From Fidelibacterota bacterium (GTDB lineage Bacteria > Fidelibacterota > Marinisomatia > SCGC-AAA003-L08 > TS1B11): a DNA stretch of 9,897 bases. Every line of letters begins with the position of its first letter. Positions within the stretch are counted from its first letter, which is position 1. This document shows positions 1 through 5,733 of the stretch, one piece after another. A program made the position numbers and the translations under genes. The stretch lies in assembly GCA_022564085.1 (NCBI GenBank), contig JADFMC010000048.1:1-9897 (forward strand), written 5' to 3'. Under the pieces are notes generated by a model. It was not told the origin of the DNA and made no database searches. It was given only the letters and a program-made list of their open reading frames with translations.

Positions 1-384
1 CTGCTGCTGCTCACCCAGTTCGAGACGGTCCTCTCCATGGCCCTCTACGCCTACTCTCTGGTGGGAGCCAGCCTGACCCCGGCCCTATTGGCCGCCTTCC
101 TCTGGAAGCGGGTCACCCCCCAGGGGGGCGTGGCTTGCATCGCAGGCGGCTTGAGTAGTATTGTGGGGATCGCCGCACTCAACCGATTGGGGGTGGACTT
201 CACCCTCACGCTGGGCGGCACTCAGTTCGATCTCGCCGGCAGCGAATACATCGTCATTCCGGGAGTGCTCGTCTCCGTGACCCTCCTGGTGGTGGTGAGC
301 CTCCTTACCAAGCCCTCACCGAAGGAAAAGTGGGCGCCCTTCTTCATGGGCTCCGGCGCCGCCTCAGCCGAACAGCCTGGTTGA
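1..384 (+). CDS. Sodium:solute symporter (SSS family), C-terminal part
   Basis: This is the last 127 codons of a gene whose start lies before the window; the frame is open from base 1 and ends at TGA 382-384. The visible protein has three hydrophobic segments, at about residues 10-35, 43-63 and 83-103, followed by a short polar tail. The segment with GASLTPALLAAFLWKRVT and then GG.A.IAGG resembles the late transmembrane helices of the SSS (PutP/solute:sodium symporter) family, where a G..F.PA...LFWKR.T..GA pattern is common. Such proteins import a solute with Na+ across the inner membrane. The substrate cannot be read from this fragment. The ATG at 37 is internal, since residues upstream of it continue the same hydrophobic stretch. 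The gene ends just before a strong hairpin terminator and converges on the lipoprotein gene. Confidence 0.75.
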   Translation: MLLLTQFETVLSMALYAYSLVGASLTPALLAAFLWKRVTPQGGVACIAGGLSSIVGIAALNRLGVDFTLTLGGTQFDLAGSEYIVIPGVLVSVTLLVVVSLLTKPSPKEKWAPFFMGSGAASAEQPG

Positions 385-400
385 GGCGTTCGCATCATTA

Positions 401-432
401 AAAAAGGGACGCCTGCAGGGGCGCCCCTTTTT
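401..432. terminator. Bidirectional rho-independent terminator
   Basis: The arms AAAAAGGGACGCC (401-413) and GGCGCCCCTTTTT (420-432) pair over 13 positions with a single A/C mismatch, around the loop TGCAGG. An A-run on one side and a T-run on the other let the hairpin work in both directions. It lies between the stop of the symporter gene (+) and the stop of the lipoprotein gene (-), exactly where a shared terminator of convergent genes is expected. Confidence 0.88.
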
Positions 433-471
433 AATTTAATCAGGTAGGGTAACCCAGACCCCCCTTAGGGC

Positions 472-1299
472 TTAGGGGGTCGTGAGGACGATATCCACGG
501 TGGTGTTGGCGGCGGCCGTCACCACCACCGCGCTCACGGTTACGGTATCATATCCGGCGGCATAAGCCTTCACCGCATAAGTGGCTGCCGGTAGGCCTAC
601 CATGGCGTAAAAGCCTGTGGAGTCAGTAAAGGCGGTGGATACCACCGTATCCAGTTCCGCCCAAACCTCGATATCCGGCAGGGCCACCGAGGCAGTGTCG
701 GACACGATGCCGATGATGCCGCCCGTGGTGGATTCATTGACTCCGCGAATCACCGGCTTGAACAGAAACCCGGTGGGCGCGTCAAGGGTTCCCTGCATCA
801 CAAATGACCGGCTCACATCGAAATCGAGCAGCAGCTCGGTCGTTACCCCGGCTACGATGGCGATGTCCGGTTTCACAAATATCTTGATGCCGGTCTGGGC
901 GCCGCTGGGAACTGTCAAATCATAGGTTGTCCCGTCGTTCATGACTATCGAAGCTTCACCAACATAGAGCCGCAACAGGTCGTAGGACCCCGTGGCAATA
1001 TCCAACTCCGCCAGTCCCGTTGTGATCCCGTTGCTCAAATCGAGGAGGTTAAAGGATTGCGGGCTGGAGGACAGGGTAATATAGGGGCCACCCTCACCGC
1101 CGCCCTTCTGGCGCACCTCCAGGCTATCAATGGTCACATTGGCTTCTGCTACCAGGTCAGATGGGAACGGGGCGTCGGTGAGGCGCACGGACAGCGTGCC
1201 GGTGCCGGATTCCCCCGCCGGCGATTCGCAGCCGGTGAATCCTACTGATAATGACAAGATTATCACCGTGATACCAAGTTGTTTCTTTACGTAGGTCAA
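472..1299 (-). CDS. DUF4382 lipoprotein with carboxypeptidase regulatory-like domain
   Basis: A 275-residue predicted lipoprotein. The N-terminus has two lysines (5-6), a hydrophobic core and a lipobox-like FTGC with the lipidated cysteine at residue 24. Residues about 33-187 match the DUF4382 pattern: GTLSVRLTDAPF, then a V.I.S.EV strand, the FNLLDLSNG stretch, the G.YD.LRLYV stretch, VPSG.Q.GIKI, LLLDFDVS.SFV and FLFKPVIRG. Residues about 194-275 look like a carboxypeptidase regulatory-like (CarboxypepD_reg) beta sandwich, with GIIGIVSD, a D..GFY...GLPA.TY motif and A.GYDT. Function is unknown; DUF4382 proteins are cell-surface or periplasmic lipoproteins with no defined activity. The start is TTG at 1299: an in-frame TGA lies three codons upstream, and a strong ribosome binding site sits just before the TTG. 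Two CRP-like palindromes upstream suggest regulation by a CRP/FNR-type factor. The gene ends in TAA at 472-474, facing the shared terminator. Confidence 0.85.
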   Translation of the reverse strand: MTYVKKQLGITVIILSLSVGFTGCESPAGESGTGTLSVRLTDAPFPSDLVAEANVTIDSLEVRQKGGGEGGPYITLSSSPQSFNLLDLSNGITTGLAELDIATGSYDLLRLYVGEASIVMNDGTTYDLTVPSGAQTGIKIFVKPDIAIVAGVTTELLLDFDVSRSFVMQGTLDAPTGFLFKPVIRGVNESTTGGIIGIVSDTASVALPDIEVWAELDTVVSTAFTDSTGFYAMVGLPAATYAVKAYAAGYDTVTVSAVVVTAAANTTVDIVLTTP

Positions 1300-1304
1300 G
1301 ATTG

Positions 1305-1313
1305 ATCACCTCT
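1305..1313 (-). promoter_or_regulatory. Ribosome binding site fixing a TTG start
   Basis: Read on the minus strand, AGAGGTGAT ends 5 bases before the TTG at 1299. The match to the anti-Shine-Dalgarno sequence (AGGAGGTGAT-like), together with an in-frame TGA further upstream, makes TTG the likely initiator of the lipoprotein. No ATG in this frame would keep the signal peptide intact. Confidence 0.7.
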
Positions 1314-1329
1314 AAATGTTAACTGTTTG

Positions 1330-1338
1330 AAAATATCA
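1330..1338 (-). promoter_or_regulatory. Possible extended -10 promoter of the lipoprotein gene
   Basis: On the minus strand TGATATTTT reads as TGn plus TATTTT, an extended -10 element with 4 of 6 matches to TATAAT. Transcription would then start near 1323, placing the nearer CRP-like palindrome at about -63, close to a class I activator position. An alternative -10, TAATTT at 1352-1357, would place the same palindrome at -41.5 (class II). Neither element is strong, and sigma-factor preferences of this lineage may differ. Confidence 0.25.
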
Positions 1339-1378
1339 ACTCTCGGTAAGCAAATTAGCGGCCTTATTCCGGGGGGCC

Positions 1379-1394
1379 TATGATCTTCGTCACA
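1379..1394. promoter_or_regulatory. CRP-like operator, proximal site
   Basis: TATGA-tcttcg-TCACA matches 9 of the 10 half-site positions of the CRP consensus TGTGA-N6-TCACA. It lies about 80 bp upstream of the lipoprotein start codon. Its centre is 37 bp from a second, perfect site. No CRP/FNR gene is visible in the window, so the binding factor is inferred. Confidence 0.5.
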
Positions 1395-1415
1395 AAATCG
1401 ATTTCCCGTTGAGGG

Positions 1416-1431
1416 TGTGACCTGGATCACA
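1416..1431. promoter_or_regulatory. CRP-like operator, distal perfect site
   Basis: TGTGAcctggaTCACA is a perfect TGTGA-N6-TCACA palindrome, the consensus for the CRP branch of the CRP/FNR family. It lies between the stop of the GNAT gene and the start of the lipoprotein gene, both on the minus strand, so only the lipoprotein gene is placed to be controlled by it. A 10-bp palindrome, AAATCGATTT (1395-1404), lies between the two CRP-like sites. Confidence 0.55.
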
Positions 1432-1504
1432 GCGAAATACCAGACCAACCGGTCCTGAGGCGACGTTCAACCGCCGAGATGGGTACCCACCACTGTAGGG
1501 ATCG

Positions 1505-2071
1505 TCATCCGTGGCCGACCACGCGATATTCCCCCTTTACCCTGGCCGTCCCCGGCGCCCGGAACGAGTTCCGCTCATTGGCCAACGCCTCCAGGGCCTC
1601 TCCAGCGAGGCGGAAGACGGTCCATTCGTCCCTGGCCGCCGCGCCAACTTGGCGGTAGAACCCGATAGCCGCTGCATTCCAGTCCAGCACGGCCCACTCC
1701 AGGCGCCCGCAGCCCCGTTCAACGGCTAAGTGGGCCACGTAGGCCAACATGGTGCGCCCGATGCCCCTGCCGCGCACGGCGGGACGGACGTACAGGTCCT
1801 CCAGATAGAGGCCGGGCCGTCCCAGAAAGGTGGAGAAAGTCGGGAAAAACAGGGCAAACCCGACGGGCTCGGTCCCGAGGGAGCCGATGATCACCTCGGC
1901 GGCGGGGCTGGGGCCAAACAGGTGCTCCCTGAGCAGACCAACATCGGCCAGCACCTCGTGGGAGAGGCGTTCGTAGTCGGCCAACTCCCGGATGAGGGTC
2001 AGGATGAGGGGCGCATCCGCCGCCGTGGCCATTCGTATGGTAAAGTTCGGCGTTGTTGTATCGGTCGCCAT
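1505..2071 (-). CDS. GNAT N-acetyltransferase, SSAT-like (diamine/thialysine type)
   Basis: A 188-residue GCN5-related acetyltransferase, expected to move an acetyl group from acetyl-CoA to a small amine. The acetyl-CoA pyrophosphate loop is R-G-R-G-I-G at residues 100-105, after strand LYLEDLYVRP (88-97). LDWN (129-132) and FYRQVGA (138-144) follow. Y139 is in the position of the proposed general-acid tyrosine of spermidine/spermine acetyltransferases. The stretches LIRELADYERL near the N-terminus, GFALFFPTFSTFLGRPGLYLEDL and DEWTVFRL resemble the bacterial SSAT/thialysine acetyltransferase group. The substrate is inferred only. About 25 residues after the usual end (164-188) form an unmatched basic tail. 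The start is ATG at 2069-2071. The only purine-rich site, GGAGGG, is 13 bases upstream and overlaps the end of the small ORF before it, suggesting translational coupling. Confidence 0.88.
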   Translation of the reverse strand: MATDTTTPNFTIRMATAADAPLILTLIRELADYERLSHEVLADVGLLREHLFGPSPAAEVIIGSLGTEPVGFALFFPTFSTFLGRPGLYLEDLYVRPAVRGRGIGRTMLAYVAHLAVERGCGRLEWAVLDWNAAAIGFYRQVGAAARDEWTVFRLAGEALEALANERNSFRAPGTARVKGEYRVVGHG

Positions 2072-2079
2072 GGAATCAG

Positions 2080-2217
2080 CTATTCCCTCCGTACGTAATG
2101 GATCTGCCAGTTCAGCTGCCAGGCTCGGCCGCTATCCCGGGATAATTTCCGGTTCCAGTCCAGCTCGTCGCCGGTAATGTAATACCATCGTGGGAAAAAT
2201 GGCAGCGTAACGGTCAT
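2080..2217 (-). CDS. Small unrecognised protein, 45 residues, upstream of GNAT
   Basis: A short frame running from ATG (2215-2217) to TAG (2080-2082), ending 8 bases before the GNAT start codon. It begins MTVTLPFFPRWYYITGDELD and ends WQIHYVRRE. It is rich in aromatic residues (W at 11, 21, 33 and 37; Y at 12, 13 and 41) and charged residues, with no signal peptide or membrane segment. On the minus strand GGCGGA precedes the ATG by 4 bases, a credible ribosome binding site. Its last codons, CGG AGG GAA, carry the GGAGGG that would serve the GNAT gene, so the two would be read as a coupled pair. I do not recognise the family. It could be chance open sequence or a decayed gene end; the good ribosome site and spacing favour a real gene. 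Confidence 0.45.
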   Translation of the reverse strand: MTVTLPFFPRWYYITGDELDWNRKLSRDSGRAWQLNWQIHYVRRE

Positions 2218-2416
2218 TTTTCCGCCAGCCAGTAATGTTGCGATATGGGGCTGGAAAGGCTAGCTTGCTCTACTGTGAAGCCATAGACATGACGGCCAAA
2301 GCACTCCCTTGGCTCTACCATCGCACCACTATGACGGCAAGATAGCGGTTATGCTGAAGGACGATACTCCAAAAGCCCCCTCACCACCTCAACCGGCCTG
2401 GCAGGTCTGACGGCCC
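2218..2416. other. Divergent spacer between the GNAT unit and the arcC operon
   Basis: About 200 bases that should hold the promoters of two divergent units. I see no convincing -35/-10 pair. A weak candidate on the plus strand is TTGCGA (2238-2243), 17 bases, then TAGCTT. The only frames are short: 18 codons from ATG 2289 and 19 codons from ATG 2351. The latter ends at TGA 2408-2410, two codons before and in frame with arcC. Neither has a good ribosome binding site. ATGACGGC occurs twice (from 2289 and from 2331). Confidence 0.4.
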
Positions 2417-3364
2417 ATGCTAAGCGACACCACCATCCTCGTCGCCCTCGGCGGCAATGCTCTGGCCCCCAGTGCGGCTTTGGGCACCGTTACTGAGCAG
2501 TTCGCCCAGACGCGGGCGGCCATGGACCTGATCATGCCCTTCATCCGCCAGGGCTACCGTCTGGCGATTACCCACGGGAACGGCCCACAGGTGGGCGATG
2601 AACTGCTCCGGGTGGAGCTGGCCGCCGACCGGGTTCCGCCCCTGCCCCTGGGGCTGTGCGTGGCTGCTACCCAGGGGACCATGGGCTACATGATTGAACA
2701 GTCGTTGCAGAACGCCCTGCTGGACGAGGACATCCACCGGGATGTCGTCTCTCTTATTACCCAGGTGCTGGTTGATGAGCACGATCCGGCCCTTGAGCGT
2801 CCCGATAAGTTCATCGGTGAGCGCTACAGCCGGGATAAGGCCCGGCAATTCGCCGACCGCTACGGATGGAGGATTGCCGAACAGGAAGCCGGGGTATGGC
2901 GACGGGTCGTTCCCAGCCCCCGGCCCGTCCGCATCAACAACGCCAGGTCCATCAAGCACCTGGTCGGCATGGGTTCCATCGTCATCGCCTCCGGCGGAGG
3001 CGGCATCCCCGCCTACGTGATGGCCAACGGTCACTTTGAGGGGGTAGACGCGGTCATCGACAAAGATCTGGCCGCTGCCATTCTCGGTGCTGATATTGGC
3101 GCTCAGGAAATGTATATTCTGACCGATGTGCCGGAGGTCTATCTTGATTTTCGTACCGATCACCAGCGTCCCCTGCGGCGTATGACGGTTGCGGAAGCAC
3201 AGGCCCATTTGGATGCGGGGCAGTTCCCAACCGGGAGCATGGGTCCCAAAATGGAGGCCGCCATTCAATTTATCAGGCAAGGTGGCCGGAAGGTCGTTTT
3301 AACCAATACTGAATCCATCGCCAAGGCCCTGGTCGGGGAGAGTGGCACCAGCGTTTATGACTAA
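2417..3364 (+). CDS. arcC: Carbamate kinase
   Basis: A 315-residue enzyme of the amino acid kinase fold, the usual length for carbamate kinase. It catalyses the reversible reaction carbamoyl phosphate + ADP = ATP + carbamate + water-derived CO2/NH3, in the cytoplasm. Signature parts are all present: VALGGNAL (9-16) with the phosphate-binding GGN, THGNGPQVG (52-60), the YSRDKARQFADRYGW...WRRVVPSP region typical of the family, GGGGIPAY, IDKDLAA with D215-K216-D217, LTDVPEVYLDF (235-245) and GSMGPKMEAAI. The start ATG follows an in-frame TGA (2408-2410), which rules out a longer form; the ribosome site before it is weak (AGGT at 2403-2406). It is the first gene of a tight operon with sucC and sucD. 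No arginine deiminase or ornithine carbamoyltransferase gene is visible, so the source of carbamoyl phosphate is unknown. Confidence 0.95.
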   Translation: MLSDTTILVALGGNALAPSAALGTVTEQFAQTRAAMDLIMPFIRQGYRLAITHGNGPQVGDELLRVELAADRVPPLPLGLCVAATQGTMGYMIEQSLQNALLDEDIHRDVVSLITQVLVDEHDPALERPDKFIGERYSRDKARQFADRYGWRIAEQEAGVWRRVVPSPRPVRINNARSIKHLVGMGSIVIASGGGGIPAYVMANGHFEGVDAVIDKDLAAAILGADIGAQEMYILTDVPEVYLDFRTDHQRPLRRMTVAEAQAHLDAGQFPTGSMGPKMEAAIQFIRQGGRKVVLTNTESIAKALVGESGTSVYD

Positions 3365-3376
3365 AAGGAAGCCGAA

Positions 3377-4546
3377 ATGAAAATCCACGAATACCAGGGC
3401 AAGGCGCTGTTTGCCGATTATGGCGTACCGGTCCCGGAGGGCTACCCCGCCTTTTCCGTGGACGAAGCCGTGGAGGCCGCCAAGAAGATCGGGGGCCGCG
3501 TGATGGTGAAAGCCCAAATCCACGCCGGGGGCCGGGGCAAAGGGGGCGGGGTGAAGTTGGTCTCAGGCCCGGAGGAGGTCCGCAAGGTCGCAGGGGAAAT
3601 ATTGGGGATGCGGCTCATCACCCATCAGACCGGCCCTGAGGGTCAGGAGGTGCAGCGGCTCCTGATCGAGAAGGCCTCGAACATCGCCCGGGAGCTCTAT
3701 GCCGGTATCGTCCTGGATCGCGGCAGAGGGCAGTTCGCCATGATGGTATCCACCGAGGGCGGCGTCGAGATCGAGAAGGTGGCCGCCGAAACACCTGAGC
3801 GCATCGTCAAGGAGTGGATCGATCCCGCTCTCGGGCTCCAACCTTACCAGCTGCGCAATCTGGCCTACGCCCTGCAGCTGGAGGGGGATCAGGTCAAGCA
3901 AGGGATCAAGACCCTCAAGGCCCTCTGGCAGGCTTTCGAAGCCAACGACTGTTCACTCATGGAGATCAATCCCCTGGTGGTAACCGACGAGGACGAGGTG
4001 CTGGCCCTGGACGCCAAGATCAATTTCGACGACAACGCCCTCTTCCGCCAGCCCCAGCTACCGGCCCTGCGGGACCTGAGCGAAGAAGAGCCCCAAGAGA
4101 TCGAGGCCTCCAAGCACAACCTCAGCTACATCAAACTGGACGGGAATGTGGGCTGCATGGTGAACGGCGCCGGGCTGGCCATGGCGACCATGGACATCAT
4201 CAAACTCCACGGTGGCGAGCCAGCCAATTTCCTGGACGTGGGCGGCGTAGCCAACTCCGAGACCGTAGCCAACGGCTTCCGCATCATTTTGGACGACCCT
4301 AGCGTGAAGGCGATCCTGGTCAATATCTTCGGCGGCATCGTCCGCGGAGACCGCATCGCACAGGGCATTATCGACGCCATGGGCCAGATAACCGTGAAGG
4401 TTCCGGTGGTGGTCCGCATGGAGGGGACCAACGCCGAGCAGGCCCGGAAAATGCTGGGCGAGTCTTCCCTGAAATTCATCGTGGCCACCACCCTGGAGGA
4501 CGCCGCCCAAAAAGCGGTCGGGGCCGCGAAAGGGGGTGGGGCATGA
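3377..4546 (+). CDS. sucC: Succinyl-CoA synthetase (ADP-forming) beta subunit
   Basis: A 389-residue ATP-grasp subunit, the length of E. coli SucC. With SucD it interconverts succinyl-CoA + ADP + Pi and succinate + CoA + ATP in the citric acid cycle. The N-terminus MKIHEYQGKALFADYGVPVP is diagnostic. The nucleotide loop HAGGRGKGGG begins at H49. MEINPLVV with N198, and LALDAK with D212, correspond to the Mg-binding N199 and D213 of the E. coli protein. The C-terminal ligase domain has GNVGCMVNGAGLAMATMD, GGEPANFLDVGG and LVNIFGGIVRGD. The start ATG is preceded by AAGGAAG (3365-3371), placed right after the arcC stop codon. The stop overlaps the sucD start as ATGA. Confidence 0.97.
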   Translation: MKIHEYQGKALFADYGVPVPEGYPAFSVDEAVEAAKKIGGRVMVKAQIHAGGRGKGGGVKLVSGPEEVRKVAGEILGMRLITHQTGPEGQEVQRLLIEKASNIARELYAGIVLDRGRGQFAMMVSTEGGVEIEKVAAETPERIVKEWIDPALGLQPYQLRNLAYALQLEGDQVKQGIKTLKALWQAFEANDCSLMEINPLVVTDEDEVLALDAKINFDDNALFRQPQLPALRDLSEEEPQEIEASKHNLSYIKLDGNVGCMVNGAGLAMATMDIIKLHGGEPANFLDVGGVANSETVANGFRIILDDPSVKAILVNIFGGIVRGDRIAQGIIDAMGQITVKVPVVVRMEGTNAEQARKMLGESSLKFIVATTLEDAAQKAVGAAKGGGA

Positions 4547-5421
4547 GCATTCTCGCAGGCAGCGATACCCGCCTGATCGTCCAGGGAATTACCGGCAGCG
4601 AGGGCAGTTTCCATACCGCCCAGATGGTGGAATACGGCACCCGGGTGGTAGGGGGCGTGACGCCGGGTAAAGGGGGCCAGCAGGACGGCAACGGCATTCC
4701 CATCTTTAACACAGTCGCCCAAGCCAAGGCCGCCACCGATACCAATACATCCGTGATCTTCGTGCCGCCGCCCTTCGCAGCGGACGCTATCCTGGAGGGC
4801 ATCGCCGCCCAGCTCGACCTGGTGATCTGCATCACCGAGGGCATCCCCACTTTCGACATGATCCGGGTGCGGACCGCCCTGAATCAGAGCACGACCCGTC
4901 TCATTGGCCCCAACTGCCCCGGCATCATCACCCCCGGCGCCTGCAAGATCGGCATCATGCCGGGCTTCATCCATGCACCGGGGACCATCGGCGTCATATC
5001 ACGCAGCGGCACCCTGACCTACGAGGCCGTGGACCAGCTCACCAAATTGGGCCTGGGCCAGTCCACCGCCATCGGGGTAGGCGGCGATCCGATTATCGGC
5101 TCTACGTTCCTGGACCTGCTCAAGCTGTACGCCGCGGACGATGATACCGAGGCAGTGGTGCTGATCGGCGAGATCGGCGGTTCGGCCGAGGAAGAGGCCG
5201 CCGCCTGGATCGTGGAGACCGGTTTCACCAAGCCGGTGGTGGCCTTTATCGCCGGCCAGACCGCCCCGCCCGGGCGGCGCATGGGCCATGCCGGAGCGAT
5301 CATCTCCGGGGGACAGGGCACCGCCCAGAGCAAGATGGAGACCCTGCGCCAGGCCGGTATCCATGTCTGCGACAGCCCGGCTAAGATTGGGGAAACGGTT
5401 AAGGAGGCGCTGGGCGGCTAG
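4543..5421 (+). CDS. sucD: Succinyl-CoA synthetase alpha subunit
   Basis: A 292-residue CoA-binding and phosphohistidine subunit that works with SucC. It has the N-terminal Rossmann region LIVQGITGSEGSFHTAQM..YGT..VGGVTPGKGG, then IFVPPPFAADAI, the CITEGIPTFD stretch, LIGPNCPGIITPG and SRSGTLTYEAV. The phosphorylated histidine sits in RRMGHAGAIISGGQGTA; by codon count it is H249 (E. coli H246). The glycine loop reads TGSEGSFH where E. coli has TGKQGTFH, a mild change. The start ATG lies within the sucC stop (ATGA overlap), and a G-rich stretch GGGGGTGGGG before it can act as ribosome site. It is the last gene of the operon, with a hairpin terminator about 145 bases downstream. Confidence 0.97.
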   Translation: MSILAGSDTRLIVQGITGSEGSFHTAQMVEYGTRVVGGVTPGKGGQQDGNGIPIFNTVAQAKAATDTNTSVIFVPPPFAADAILEGIAAQLDLVICITEGIPTFDMIRVRTALNQSTTRLIGPNCPGIITPGACKIGIMPGFIHAPGTIGVISRSGTLTYEAVDQLTKLGLGQSTAIGVGGDPIIGSTFLDLLKLYAADDDTEAVVLIGEIGGSAEEEAAAWIVETGFTKPVVAFIAGQTAPPGRRMGHAGAIISGGQGTAQSKMETLRQAGIHVCDSPAKIGETVKEALGG

Positions 5422-5425
5422 GGAA

Positions 5426-5492
5426 CCTCACCCCGCTCACTTCGTGAGGCCCCTCTCCCACATTGCATCCAGTCAGGGCTAGGGGAGAGGGG
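5426..5492. repeat. Intergenic inverted-repeat element after sucD
   Basis: Five bases after the sucD stop, CCTCAC (5426-5431) can pair with GTGAGG (5444-5449), or CTCAC (5436-5440) with GTGAG (5444-5448). Next, CCCCTCTCCC (5450-5459) pairs perfectly with GGGAGAGGGG (5483-5492) across 23 bases. The CCTCACCCC...CCCCTCTCCC...GGGGAGAGGGG layout resembles intergenic repeats that occur in many copies in some bacterial genomes. Only one copy is in this window, so its repetitive nature is inferred. No T-run follows, so it is not a standard terminator. Confidence 0.45.
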
Positions 5493-5564
5493 AAAACAGG
5501 AACTCAATGGGACCCCGCCAACGGTAGGGGAATCCCGCCAGTTCGCCTGCTAGCGGATTATGAG

Positions 5565-5584
5565 CGCCCTTTAGGGCGGGTTTT
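5565..5584 (+). terminator. Rho-independent terminator of arcC-sucC-sucD
   Basis: CGCCC (5565-5569) and GGGCG (5574-5578) flank the loop TTTA, followed by GG and TTTT (5581-5584). The stem is short but all G-C, and the T-run follows. It is the first hairpin with a T-run after sucD. Confidence 0.6.
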
Positions 5585-5591
5585 CTATTAA

Positions 5592-5613
5592 GCGAGGCGC
5601 TTTAGCGCTTCGC
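5592..5613. repeat. Hairpin with a TTTA loop
   Basis: GCGAGGCGC (5592-5600) pairs with GCGCTTCGC (5605-5613) over nine positions, including one G-T wobble, around TTTA. It lies 7 bases after the T-run of the terminator and has the same loop. It has no T-run of its own on the plus strand. It may be a second attenuating structure or part of a repeat. Confidence 0.5.
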
Positions 5614-5733
5614 AAAGATTCCTGGCCCGACCATCGTTGACCAGTTTGATAACTGTCAGGTTTAGATTCTTATACCTTCCCAGCCCAAAAATCCTAACTT
5701 TGGCAGAATTAACGTCCCGCCAGGACTATCACA

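Larger units (their letters stand above)
5422..5733. other. Gene-free spacer between sucD and the LRR protein gene
   Basis: This 312-base stretch holds no credible gene. It contains a run of inverted repeats: CCTCAC/GTGAGG, then a 10-bp CCCCTCTCCC stem, then GGGACCCC (5509-5516) with GGGGAATCCC (5527-5536), then two hairpins listed separately. The last 120 bases should carry the promoter of the LRR gene. The best pair I find is weak: TTGATA (5646-5651), 19 bases, TATACC (5671-5676). TTGACC (5637-5642) with TTTAGA (5661-5666) is an alternative. AGGA at 5722-5725 is the ribosome site of the next gene. Confidence 0.5.

Noticed and set aside
1443..1489. Small palindromes GACC-AACC-GGTC and TGGGTACCCA after the GNAT stop, as terminator or operator
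   Set aside because: The stems are only 4-5 bp and no T-run follows on the minus strand, so they are not distinguishable from chance.
2274..2289. TGTGA-agccat-AGACA as a third CRP-like site upstream of arcC
   Set aside because: Only 8 of 10 half-site positions match, and one half is poor (AGACA versus TCACA). This level of match is expected by chance in such a window.
2351..2410. In-frame 19-codon stretch before arcC ending in TGA, as possible recoding or a leader peptide
   Set aside because: The carbamate kinase N-terminus is complete without it, the ribosome site before ATG 2351 is poor, and TGA is used as a normal stop by several genes here (symporter, sucC, GNAT). No attenuator-like structure was seen.
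2420..3280. Long minus-strand frame (286 codons) opposite arcC
   Set aside because: It is the antisense shadow of a strongly conserved carbamate kinase gene. The translation has no recognisable domain, and its His/Gly/Asp-rich make-up is typical of a reversed GC-rich gene.
4126..4974. Long minus-strand frame (282 codons) across sucC/sucD
   Set aside because: It runs antisense over the junction of two certain genes and shows no family motifs.
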